This document shows, in pieces, positions 1 to 7,973 of a stretch of DNA of 64,000 nucleotides. Both the position numbers and the translations under genes were made by a program. The number at the start of each line of letters is the position of its first letter. Positions within the stretch are counted from its first letter, which is position 1. The DNA lies in the NCBI GenBank assembly GCA_964510225.1, contig CAZEAN010000014.1, forward strand, positions 3,771 through 67,770, written 5' to 3'. The notes below the pieces were generated by a model. It was not told the DNA's origin. It was given only the letters and a program-made list of their open reading frames with translations, and searched no databases. The stretch comes from CAZEAN01 sp964510225 (lineage in GTDB: Bacteria > Planctomycetota > Planctomycetia > Isosphaerales > Isosphaeraceae).

Positions 1-870
1 GTGATGACGTCGCTGATAGTCTTTCCTTGGGTAATCCGACTCTTGACCAAGTCAGAACATTCTCAACTCAGACTTCTACCTGATCGCAATTGGCTTGGAG
101 TCATTGGGGAGAATTCATGGTTCTATTCGCTCCGGCTTCCGGATGTCTTGAGTGCCCCGGTGGTAGAAGTCGGGACCGTTTTCGCCCCCGAGTACCGTGC
201 CGTTGTCATAGGTGTCGCAATGGTTGTGACTGGAGTCCTCATGGCTGGTATTGTGCTGGCGTTCAAGCAGGACCGAACGCGATTTGCAGCGATCCTCGTC
301 AGCACGAATCTAGGCTTGCTCTTTCTCTGGCCATTTACGGAAGCGGGCAGATTCCTCGTCCCGCTTGTCCCAGCACTCCTGATCATTGCGCTCGAAGGAT
401 TGGTTGTCTTTACATCTTGGTTGCGTCTTCGACTATCGAGATTCAAGCTAGCCATCCTGCTCGCTGTGGTAGCTTTCCCATACTCTCTTTATGCCATCGT
501 AACCACAAAGGCAGCCGAGGAACGTCAGTCACATTACGAGGTTGATGCAGCTTGTGACTGGATCGTCAAGTTTGGGAGTCAACAGGGACCGGTTCTGTCT
601 TCATATCCGGCGGAAGTCTATTGGCAGACCGGATGTACTGGGATTAAACCCGCGTATACCACTGAGACGATTCTCGCTGAAATCGAGAGGTATCAGGTCG
701 GGTATTTGCTCGTTGCACCTAATCGCTTTGCGTCAGCTCCCGATGACCCGCTCGTTCGACTCTATGCGGAGCATCCAGAGATGCTCCGCGTTGTCTGGAA
801 GTCGCCGGAAGGGGGTGTCAAAGTTCTCAAGACCGCCGTTGATCGAGTAACTCCCGAGGGATCAAGGTGA
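1..870 (+). CDS. C-terminal part of a polytopic membrane protein, GT39/ArnT-like (partial)
   Basis: The frame is open from the first base, so the true start probably lies upstream of the window. The visible 289 residues contain several hydrophobic segments, at about residues 62-85, 95-110, 117-137 and 148-168. They include the pattern GRFLVPLVPALLIIALEGL, which resembles the last membrane helices of PMT/ArnT-type (GT39) lipid-linked sugar transferases. A soluble tail of about 110 residues follows. The catalytic N-terminal loop is outside the window, so the family is an inference from overall appearance. The gene ends 9 bases inside the convergent SGNH hydrolase gene. Confidence 0.5.
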   Translation: MMTSLIVFPWVIRLLTKSEHSQLRLLPDRNWLGVIGENSWFYSLRLPDVLSAPVVEVGTVFAPEYRAVVIGVAMVVTGVLMAGIVLAFKQDRTRFAAILVSTNLGLLFLWPFTEAGRFLVPLVPALLIIALEGLVVFTSWLRLRLSRFKLAILLAVVAFPYSLYAIVTTKAAEERQSHYEVDAACDWIVKFGSQQGPVLSSYPAEVYWQTGCTGIKPAYTTETILAEIERYQVGYLLVAPNRFASAPDDPLVRLYAEHPEMLRVVWKSPEGGVKVLKTAVDRVTPEGSR

Positions 871-1536
871 CTCCGTAATCACCTCTTCGACCGCAGATGC
901 TACACGTCGGGCCAACGCCTTACTTGCATTGCGTGTAAAGTGCACTCCGTCAGCGACCAGGGCCTCGTCCAGTCCAAGTAAAGTCGCCGACTTGTGAAGA
1001 TCGTTCAAGATCACGTTGGGGTGTTTCTGTTGGACTTCTTTGATGACTTCATTGTACAAGTCGATGTCCTCATTGAAACGGTCAAACGGCTTAACAGTAT
1101 TGTGACGCTCTTCGATCACAGGTGTAGTGGTTGCGAGGATGATTGTTGCGCCCGTTTCCGATTCAATTCTGCCAAGGATCTGGTCAAGATTCTTCCGGTA
1201 CTGATCTAGTCCGACCTGATGAGATTGTGAGTCACGATCAAAACGGAGGTCATGAAGTCCGGCATTGAGGTGGACCACTGCCGGGTCGACGGCAATTACC
1301 CAGTCGTCGAGATTGGCGAGGACATTACGGCTGTCACCACCGTTCGGCTTCGGACTCTCTACAGTCGCTGTACCCTCTAAAAGCTGGGCGACTTCGTTGG
1401 CGTAACCCAGGCGAATGGAGTCGCCGATCAATACGACAACCGGGAGATCGGACCCAGTTGCATTGAGTTCGTTCGGAGAAAAAGTGAGAGCTAGGAAGAA
1501 TACTAAGGAGAAAGTGGGCATTGCGAGTTTCCTCAT
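862..1536 (-). CDS. Exported SGNH/GDSL-family hydrolase
   Basis: A 224-residue protein with a short signal peptide (about residues 1-26) and the four SGNH blocks. Block I is IGDSIRLGY with the nucleophile serine near residue 39. Block II is a glycine in GGDSRNV. Block III is LNAGLHDLRF in place of the usual GxND. Block V is DGVHFT, the catalytic Asp-His pair, near the C-terminus. Family members are esterases or acetylhydrolases acting on carbohydrates or lipids in the periplasm; the substrate cannot be told. It lies 38 bases downstream of the PVC cytochrome gene on the same strand and may be co-transcribed with it. The ATG at 1536 has only a weak ribosome binding site; a second ATG at 1521 is possible. 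Confidence 0.75.
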   Translation of the reverse strand: MRKLAMPTFSLVFFLALTFSPNELNATGSDLPVVVLIGDSIRLGYANEVAQLLEGTATVESPKPNGGDSRNVLANLDDWVIAVDPAVVHLNAGLHDLRFDRDSQSHQVGLDQYRKNLDQILGRIESETGATIILATTTPVIEERHNTVKPFDRFNEDIDLYNEVIKEVQQKHPNVILNDLHKSATLLGLDEALVADGVHFTRNASKALARRVASAVEEVITESP

Positions 1537-1574
1537 TGTTGGTGGTATTGAAAAGCCATCTCGAACTGCGGTGA

Positions 1575-4500
1575 CTACCGATTGTCGGCTCCCGAATTGC
1601 TCTGGGGAGCCTTAAGACTTAACAAGTAAGCAATGAGATCGCTAAAGTCGTCAGGGGAGAGCACTTCGACAAGCCCGACCGGCATGATCGAGAGTTCACC
1701 GACTCGTCGCGCTTCGATTTCGTCCTTCGGGATTCTTCTGATTTTGGCGTCGATGTCGGCAAGAACCAAGTCCGGGCCTGACTCGTCACGGACCAAACCG
1801 CTTAAGACCCGTCCGTCGTCTGTCGCGACCACAACCGGCTGGTAGCCGGTCGCGATTCGCTCTGAGGGTTCGAGTACCGACCGAATAATCTCCGCGCGAT
1901 CGTACTTAGAGGCTAAGCCTGTTAAGTTGGGGCCAATGTCAGCAGTACCTCGGTCGTTCACCGCATGGCATTTCGCACAACCAATGCCATTCGGGTCGAA
2001 AAACAGTGTCTCACCTCGTTCTGGGTCACCAGTGTGGTCCAGCGCAAAGGACGCGAGCACATCGATCGGATTGACACGCGGAGGATCGACCAGAAAAGTT
2101 GCCTCCGGTTGAGAGACTTGAACACTTAACGCCCATGTACCGATTCCCTGGCGGGTCCGGATGAGAAGCCGATTTGACCCTGAGCGGAGTTGAACCCGGA
2201 CTCGATCGCTATCAGGATCGAACGGCCGGCCTGAGTATTCGTTGAAGGTGTGTACAACTTCACCATTGAGCTCAACAATGAGGGCCCCACTAGAGCCGAT
2301 CAAAAGCATCGCGTCGCGAGCAGCGGGTGAATCGATTTCTGCTACGGCGAATGCCGCTAGATCAGGGGAACCATTGCTATCGTAACCAAACCCGCCGAAA
2401 TCTCCCTGCCCTTCCTTAAAGTCCTCGATCACTAAACGACCAGTACCTGGTTCACCTGTCCTTGACTCCCAACGAATCTCTCGCCCCTCAACTCCCGAGT
2501 GAGGCTGTTCGAAATCGATCGTCTCCTCTCCGAGAAACACACGGGCTGTTGTACGGGCAAATGGTCCGATGACGTTCCACGAAATGATTGGTTGGAATCG
2601 AGTTAAGAGTCGCGAGACGGCCTCGGCCGTATTGGGGCTGAGGGAGCTGGAAGTAGCATACTCTTCAATCGCTGGATAGGCTGCTTCGCCGAGTTGGAGG
2701 AGTGCAGATTCGGCTGCCTTCCGAAGTTCGGGGTTTCGATTGTCAAGCGAGTCAAGATAGAGGGGAATCGAAGGCAGGTTTGGTAGAGCTGTGAGGCCGG
2801 CAATCGCAATGGTCCGGAGTCTCGGATCCATGATCTCTGCATTGGCCATGCCGAGAAACTTGGGAATGACTGGCTGATAGTCCAGTGTTACCAGCGCTTC
2901 GGCCGCAGCGATTACAACCGCAGTGTCAGGGTCTTCGAGCAGCCCTAGTAGCCGTTGCTGTACATGTTCGGGAACCTTACTCATTTCCGCTAGCGTCGTT
3001 ACCGCCGCAGAGCGTACGTCCGAATCCTCATGGTCGAGAAAGCTCGCGAGGTCATTGGCTGGCAATACGTTAGCCTCCCCGAGTTTAGGGATCGCCCGCC
3101 CGATGAGTTCGGGAGGCGTTGCTCGGTTGAAGACCAACGAAAATAGTGGAGTCCACGCGGGACGTCCTTGGAGGTTTCCGAGTGCGTCGACAGCAGCCTC
3201 GCGAGCGATTAGGGGGGCTGACTGGTTCTGAGCAAGCCGCCCGAGTGCAGGAGCAGATTCTAAGTCACCCAGATCGCCAAGAATGAGGGCGAGTGCCTGG
3301 AGATTCTCTCCATGCTGCTCGCGATCGAGTTGAGCGCGAAAGATACGTGCTGTTGGCTTCCCAATCGGACGGAGCCCAACGATCGCTCGGCCCCGCACAG
3401 TTCGGTCGGGATCCTTCAGCGCGCGGACTAGCGCTGAACTGATGACCTGCATGGCCTCAGGATCCCAGTGCTCGGTCTTTTGGGGCATCCGACCTGCGAG
3501 CGGATTGGTTCCGAACCACTGTCCATTCCATTCGGAATATTTGAAAAGTATTTCGCCTAAGTTTGTGACGATCCGTGCTCGAACCGAGGGGTTTTCAACC
3601 GAATCAGCTGCAGTCGCAAGACCAACCGCCACGCCAGTGCTCCAGAATTCGTCGGTCAATTCTAGTACGTCATCTCGTCGGTTCGGATCCTTGAGAGCAT
3701 CAACGATTAAATCGGAGTCGATCACCCCGAGATGTCGGACGGCAGTTCGTATTGACCAAGCGGTAAAGGGATCGAGATCGTTTAAGTGCTCCATCAACGC
3801 TGGCACGGCGGTAGGCAGGCCGATGGAACCGAGTGCAATTGCTGCTTCGCGACGAACGAGAGGTTCGGTGTCATTCAGGAGATCAACCAGTGCAGATTCG
3901 CTGAGCTGGTCCGCCCTGATTCCTGCTCGTCGCGCGGCCTGAGCACGGACCATCGGCACTGAACTGTCGAGCGCACTCCGGAGTGCGGCTTCGGCCCTTT
4001 CTCCCTGGATCTGATCGAGGGTCCAGATTGCGTGGAGGCGACTCTGTGTCGAACTGCGCTCATCTTGAAGTAGACCAACAAGGTCATCCACGCTATCTCC
4101 AGCTTTCCTCGCAAGCGAATGCTGAGCGCGCAACCGTGCAGAATGAGCGGGATGATCGAGTCTTTCAAGGTCGGTTTTGTAGTTGGGAAGTTTTTGGACA
4201 TCAGTTCCTTGATAGGTCATCCGATAGAGTCGGCCCGTTTTCGCGGTGGCAACGAGCCAATTGCCGATTCCCCAATCGACGATATAGAGACCGCGACCAT
4301 CAGCAGTGGGACCTACCGAGAAGGGTCGAAAATCGGCGACCGTACCGGCAGTCACAAACAGTTCTTTCGAAGTGACTCGAAAACTGCCCCCACTCGGTTC
4401 TACTGTATAGCGAAAGACGGTTTGCAGTCCCCAGTCGCAGACAAAGAGATTCCCTTGGTAGCGTTCGGGTAATCCGGCTTCCTTGTAGATCATCCCCTGA

Positions 4501-5321
4501 GCCCCGGCGCCCCCGATCTGTCCGGCGACGACAGGAAGGCAGCGATCGGGGTGGAGTAAGAACTCGTACGGATAACCATAATGTCCTCGGACGATGTGAT
4601 GAGTCAGACTGTTTGGCCAGCGCTTACTGTCATCATCATTACCGTAGGTAAAAACGTCATCCGTTTGGGTAAGCATCACCGAGAGCGGATTACGTTCACC
4701 GGTCGAAACGATCTGAAGATCCGTCCCGTCAGGGCGAACTCGAACTACACCACCCACCTTGAGCTGAATCCTGGCGCCATCCCGCCCGAAAGCTTCGGGG
4801 AACCCCTGGTCACCTCCGGCAATGTACAAGAAGCCGTCCATGCCGAGTCGGATACCGGAGGCGACGTGGTCGTTCAGACCACTGAAGCCTGGGAGTTCGG
4901 GACCTAGCCCGGTGACAAGATCAATACGTTCATCCGCTTTCAGGTCGCCGTCCCGATCCCGAAACACAGAAAGATAAGGGGCGTGCATGACGTAGAGTGA
5001 ATCCTCAATCCACTCAAGCCCCATCACCGCCCAAAGCCCTTCGGCGAACTTCGTTGTTGTGCCATCGGGTCTTAAAGCGAGTACAGAGTCGATTGGTGTG
5101 GTCGGTGGCCCCGGCATGTCCATTGGGTCTTGACCCAAGTAGATGGTACCGTCGGGGGCTTCGACGATCGCAGTTGGGTAGAGGATTGCTGGTGCTTCTG
5201 CGACCAGATCGACTTTCCAGTCATTAGGCACCGAGGGCAATAGTGATTGGGGATTGTCGGCCAGAGCGGAAGCCCCAAGGCCCAGCCAAATCGCGAAGAT
5301 CCAAAATCGTCTATGCCTCAT
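1575..5321 (-). CDS. PVC-type exported dehydrogenase / HEAT-repeat / cytochrome c protein
   Basis: A 1248-residue exported protein with the domain order typical of Planctomycetes and Verrucomicrobia. A signal peptide covers residues 1-21. A six-bladed propeller like sorbosone/glucose dehydrogenases follows (about 35-390), with an YIVDWG-type blade. HEAT repeats run from about 395 to 890. A beta-sandwich resembling PA14 or carbohydrate-binding modules covers about 915-1090. A C-terminal cytochrome c domain carries the CAKCH heme site near residue 1137 and a candidate methionine ligand in SIMPVG. Such proteins are thought to oxidise sugars or similar substrates in the periplasm and pass electrons to heme; the substrate is unknown. 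A G-rich stretch just upstream of the ATG may be the ribosome binding site. Confidence 0.85.
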   Translation of the reverse strand: MRHRRFWIFAIWLGLGASALADNPQSLLPSVPNDWKVDLVAEAPAILYPTAIVEAPDGTIYLGQDPMDMPGPPTTPIDSVLALRPDGTTTKFAEGLWAVMGLEWIEDSLYVMHAPYLSVFRDRDGDLKADERIDLVTGLGPELPGFSGLNDHVASGIRLGMDGFLYIAGGDQGFPEAFGRDGARIQLKVGGVVRVRPDGTDLQIVSTGERNPLSVMLTQTDDVFTYGNDDDSKRWPNSLTHHIVRGHYGYPYEFLLHPDRCLPVVAGQIGGAGAQGMIYKEAGLPERYQGNLFVCDWGLQTVFRYTVEPSGGSFRVTSKELFVTAGTVADFRPFSVGPTADGRGLYIVDWGIGNWLVATAKTGRLYRMTYQGTDVQKLPNYKTDLERLDHPAHSARLRAQHSLARKAGDSVDDLVGLLQDERSSTQSRLHAIWTLDQIQGERAEAALRSALDSSVPMVRAQAARRAGIRADQLSESALVDLLNDTEPLVRREAAIALGSIGLPTAVPALMEHLNDLDPFTAWSIRTAVRHLGVIDSDLIVDALKDPNRRDDVLELTDEFWSTGVAVGLATAADSVENPSVRARIVTNLGEILFKYSEWNGQWFGTNPLAGRMPQKTEHWDPEAMQVISSALVRALKDPDRTVRGRAIVGLRPIGKPTARIFRAQLDREQHGENLQALALILGDLGDLESAPALGRLAQNQSAPLIAREAAVDALGNLQGRPAWTPLFSLVFNRATPPELIGRAIPKLGEANVLPANDLASFLDHEDSDVRSAAVTTLAEMSKVPEHVQQRLLGLLEDPDTAVVIAAAEALVTLDYQPVIPKFLGMANAEIMDPRLRTIAIAGLTALPNLPSIPLYLDSLDNRNPELRKAAESALLQLGEAAYPAIEEYATSSSLSPNTAEAVSRLLTRFQPIISWNVIGPFARTTARVFLGEETIDFEQPHSGVEGREIRWESRTGEPGTGRLVIEDFKEGQGDFGGFGYDSNGSPDLAAFAVAEIDSPAARDAMLLIGSSGALIVELNGEVVHTFNEYSGRPFDPDSDRVRVQLRSGSNRLLIRTRQGIGTWALSVQVSQPEATFLVDPPRVNPIDVLASFALDHTGDPERGETLFFDPNGIGCAKCHAVNDRGTADIGPNLTGLASKYDRAEIIRSVLEPSERIATGYQPVVVATDDGRVLSGLVRDESGPDLVLADIDAKIRRIPKDEIEARRVGELSIMPVGLVEVLSPDDFSDLIAYLLSLKAPQSNSGADNR

Positions 5322-5499
5322 GACAACCCCCGTTGCGGTTCATTGGAATCAAATCGAGAATGGTGACCAGGTGGTAATTTCGGACGGATTTTAACTTTGA
5401 AGTGAAATTGCAGCAACGCGGCTCGTCACAAGAGATCAATACATTTGCCAATTTTGGGCAAGCTGTCGCTAGTCGGCTCGTTCTAACGACGCAGAATGC

Positions 5500-5529
5500 T
5501 TGACGATAAGAGCGGATCAGAGCTAGGAT
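5500..5529 (+). promoter_or_regulatory. Possible sigma70-type promoter upstream of murB
   Basis: TTGACG (5500-5505) and TAGGAT (5524-5529) are separated by 18 bases, close to the -35/-10 consensus. It would leave a leader of about 160 bases before murB. The assignment is by eye only. Confidence 0.35.
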
Positions 5530-5544
5530 GCGGCACAAGAAGAT

Positions 5545-5560
5545 GTCGATTTAAGTCGAC
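5545..5560. promoter_or_regulatory. Palindrome, possible operator upstream of murB
   Basis: GTCGA-N6-TCGAC is a perfect 5+5 inverted repeat about 16 bases downstream of the candidate -10 element. That is a common position for a repressor site. No cognate regulator is evident. Confidence 0.3.
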
Positions 5561-5695
5561 ACGCGGCAAGAATCAGGGCCCGAGGTGACTGTCACGGAAG
5601 ATGGATTAATCGTGCGGTCGACAGATCTCGCTGGCCGACACTAGGCAAACCGGTTGAGCTAGGACTCGACTCGGACGAGAAGGGTCGTTGAGACG

Positions 5696-6580
5696 ATGGA
5701 GCCGTTTGACCAGACGATGGAGCCCGTACGGGTTGCGGAATCGCTAAGCCCGTTGAACTGGTTTCGACTCGGCGGACCTGCCCAATTCTTTGCGAGGCCA
5801 TCGACTACTGAGGCCCTCACGGAATTGCTTGAGCGCTGTCGGGATGCTGATTTATCTTGGCGAGTTATTGCGAGTGGATCGAACATACTCGTTCGCGATC
5901 AAGGGGTAAAAGGGCTAGTCATTCAACTCGAAAGTCCTTCCTTCGCCGATGTTGCGATTGAAGGTAACGAGATCACTGCAGGAGCAGCTGTACCTTTAAC
6001 AGCGCTGATCTCCCAGGCGGCTCGCTCTGGTCTCTCCGGCTTAGAGAGTCTCACTGGAATTCCTGGAACCGTCGGAGGAGCTGTCCGAGGAAATAGTGGA
6101 GGTCGACAGGGTTCGATCGGTCCCTTAGTCCATCGAGTGATGATGCTTGACCCAAATGACGGGAGTATGCGGACTCGCGAACGTGACGACCTCCTCTTTT
6201 CCTACCGTCAGTCGAACCTCGATGATGGGATTATCCTCTCTGTGACTTTAGGACTCGAGGCTGATGAACCGGAGGATGTTGTCCGTCGGATGCGACGGAT
6301 CTGGATCCTGAAGAAGGAAAATCAGCCCTACGGCCATCAATCGTCAGGCTGTATCTTCAAGAATCCGACTCCCGAGGTTTCGGCGGGGGCACTCATCGAA
6401 CAGGCGGGGCTCAAAGGGAAAAAAGTCGGGTCTGTTGAAGTTTCGGATCGGCATGCCAATTACATCGTGGCGCAACCTGGCGCGTCGTCCGCCGAAGTCC
6501 TCCAATTGATCGATCTGGCTCGGGAGGAGGTAATGAAGCGATTCGGCTATGAGTTAGAGCTTCAGATCCAAGTCTGGTAA
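5696..6580 (+). CDS. murB: UDP-N-acetylenolpyruvoylglucosamine reductase
   Basis: A 294-residue FAD enzyme that reduces UDP-GlcNAc-enolpyruvate to UDP-MurNAc in the cytoplasm, the second committed step of peptidoglycan precursor synthesis. The FAD-binding half shows the WRVIASGSNILVRD segment near residues 55-70 and the ESLTGIPGTVGGAVRGNSG segment near 115-135. The C-terminal half carries GCIFKNP, where the catalytic-acid position usually occupied by serine is Cys219. The final catalytic glutamate lies in the last ten residues. Length and architecture fit type II (short) MurB. The ATG at 5696 follows a GAAGGG stretch; a second in-frame ATG lies at 5717. It is followed closely by an FtsQ-like gene, as in division/cell-wall clusters. 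Confidence 0.92.
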   Translation: MEPFDQTMEPVRVAESLSPLNWFRLGGPAQFFARPSTTEALTELLERCRDADLSWRVIASGSNILVRDQGVKGLVIQLESPSFADVAIEGNEITAGAAVPLTALISQAARSGLSGLESLTGIPGTVGGAVRGNSGGRQGSIGPLVHRVMMLDPNDGSMRTRERDDLLFSYRQSNLDDGIILSVTLGLEADEPEDVVRRMRRIWILKKENQPYGHQSSGCIFKNPTPEVSAGALIEQAGLKGKKVGSVEVSDRHANYIVAQPGASSAEVLQLIDLAREEVMKRFGYELELQIQVW

Positions 6581-6661
6581 GCCGATCTGTTGCTTGGTTC
6601 GAGTTGACCGTCCGGAGGGTGGGACTCGTTGGTTCCACTCCAATGGCAGGAAGACCCTAAC

Positions 6662-7753
6662 ATGCAACACCAGGCAATCACCGCGGAATCAAGCTCGGAT
6701 AACCCAAGAGTTACCGAATCAGGACAGTTTGACAGCGTCGGTACTTCCAGTCCTCTCGCCTTCGTCCGCCTCATCGGCCATCGAGGTCGTCGAGCTGCGA
6801 TCGCTACGGCGGCTATGCTGGGACTCTGCCTTCTCTTGACCTCGGGACTCCCTCAGGTCGTCCGCGATTGGATTCACCAGCGGACCGTTTACCAGTGGAA
6901 AGAGTCGATTGAGCTTCAGCCTGGGCCACCTCCATGGCTTCTGGGCGGACGTCAGGCAATACTCCGAGAGGCACTCCCCGCACTCCAGTCGTTCGAAGGA
7001 GGCTCTGCGATCGATCTTGACCTCGAAGCGATTCATCGCGCCTTCAAGAATGTCCGCTGGGTTCAATCGGTCGAACGAATCGAGCGTTCTTATCCCAATC
7101 ATGTGAAAGTAGCACTTCGATACCGTGAGCCCGTGGCGGTTGTGCGATTTCCGTCCGAATTTGACCGAGCAAATCGGCCCAAGTCGGAGTCGCTCGATTT
7201 CGTGATCGACGGTGAAGGAGTAATCCTCGAGCGAAGACCTGGCGTTCGTCAACTTGACCAGGATCTTCTATCTGACCTGTTGACCCTAAGACGTTTCGAG
7301 AAACCTATTAACGATGAGTTAGGGGCGATTTGGTCTGAAGTTACTACCGAATATCCGGAGTTAACTCAACCCGCAGACGAAGTGTTGGCCGCTGCCGCGC
7401 TCGCGGCGTTTCTGCGGAACGCTTCCGCACAAGATGGCTGGCCACAGACCCCGATGAACCAGTCGATCAGGATTGCCCAGATTGAACCACCGCAAGGACG
7501 CGGGCCCGGGCCTGGTCCTGATCTCTTTGCGCTCTGTGTCCCTGAAGGAGAAGGGCATCTCTTTTGGCTCTACTGGTCCTCGTCGAGTGTGGACGCGCCT
7601 GACGACTCACTCACCGCGGCCCAAAAATGGGAAATTTTTCGAGAGTGGGTTCGATTAGGGGGTTACGATCCTCAGAGCCATCCCGACCAAACTTATTATG
7701 AAACCCACTACGTTCGTTATCACAACAACGGACTCTATTGGGAAAAGAACTAG
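6662..7753 (+). CDS. FtsQ/DivIB-like membrane protein with POTRA-like domain
   Basis: A 363-residue single-pass protein. A transmembrane segment lies near residues 42-62, followed by a region resembling a POTRA domain (about 105-165), including the pattern RWVQSVERIERSYPNHVKV followed by REPVAVV, typical of FtsQ/DivIB. In that family the extracytoplasmic POTRA domain helps assemble the divisome. Sequence similarity is weak and the C-terminal 170 residues look lineage-specific. The ATG at 6662 is chosen because AGGAAG sits 7 bases upstream; a TTG at 6629 with GGAGG 11 bases upstream would add 11 residues. It lies 81 bases after murB in the same orientation, supporting a cell-wall or division role. 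Confidence 0.6.
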   Translation: MQHQAITAESSSDNPRVTESGQFDSVGTSSPLAFVRLIGHRGRRAAIATAAMLGLCLLLTSGLPQVVRDWIHQRTVYQWKESIELQPGPPPWLLGGRQAILREALPALQSFEGGSAIDLDLEAIHRAFKNVRWVQSVERIERSYPNHVKVALRYREPVAVVRFPSEFDRANRPKSESLDFVIDGEGVILERRPGVRQLDQDLLSDLLTLRRFEKPINDELGAIWSEVTTEYPELTQPADEVLAAAALAAFLRNASAQDGWPQTPMNQSIRIAQIEPPQGRGPGPGPDLFALCVPEGEGHLFWLYWSSSSVDAPDDSLTAAQKWEIFREWVRLGGYDPQSHPDQTYYETHYVRYHNNGLYWEKN

Positions 7754-7850
7754 GTGATAGTCCCAAGGTGGATCATTCAGACTCTTAGCTCTTGGCAGTA
7801 GAATGGATCGTTTGTACACAATAAAAATGATGCTGTTTTGCTCGTGTCAT

Positions 7851-7866
7851 GTGAATTAATGTTCAC
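7851..7866. promoter_or_regulatory. Inverted repeat upstream of the peroxidase-lipase operon
   Basis: GTGAA-N6-TTCAC lies about 110 bases before the first gene of the operon, within the 220-base spacer after the FtsQ-like gene. It could be an operator. It resembles a CRP site only superficially because the TGTGA/TCAC spacing is 8 rather than 6. Confidence 0.3.
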
Positions 7867-7973
7867 GCTCAACGCCACTTTGGCTTTAGATTGTAGTTCT
7901 TACTCGCTTTAGGCAAGTGCGCTCGCTATGATTAGCACCTCTCTGGTTCTCAGTTGTTTAGGAGTAACTCACC

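Larger units (their letters stand above)
5322..5695. other. Divergent intergenic region between the PVC cytochrome gene and murB
   Basis: A 374-base spacer between divergent genes. It holds a promoter-like pair (5500-5529) and an adjacent palindrome (5545-5560), listed separately. I see no small gene or RNA in the rest. Confidence 0.6.

Noticed and set aside
7850..7867. CRP-like site (TGTGA ... TCACG) before the COX-like gene.
   Set aside because: The half-sites are 8 bases apart rather than 6 and the second half is imperfect, so I report it only as a generic palindrome.
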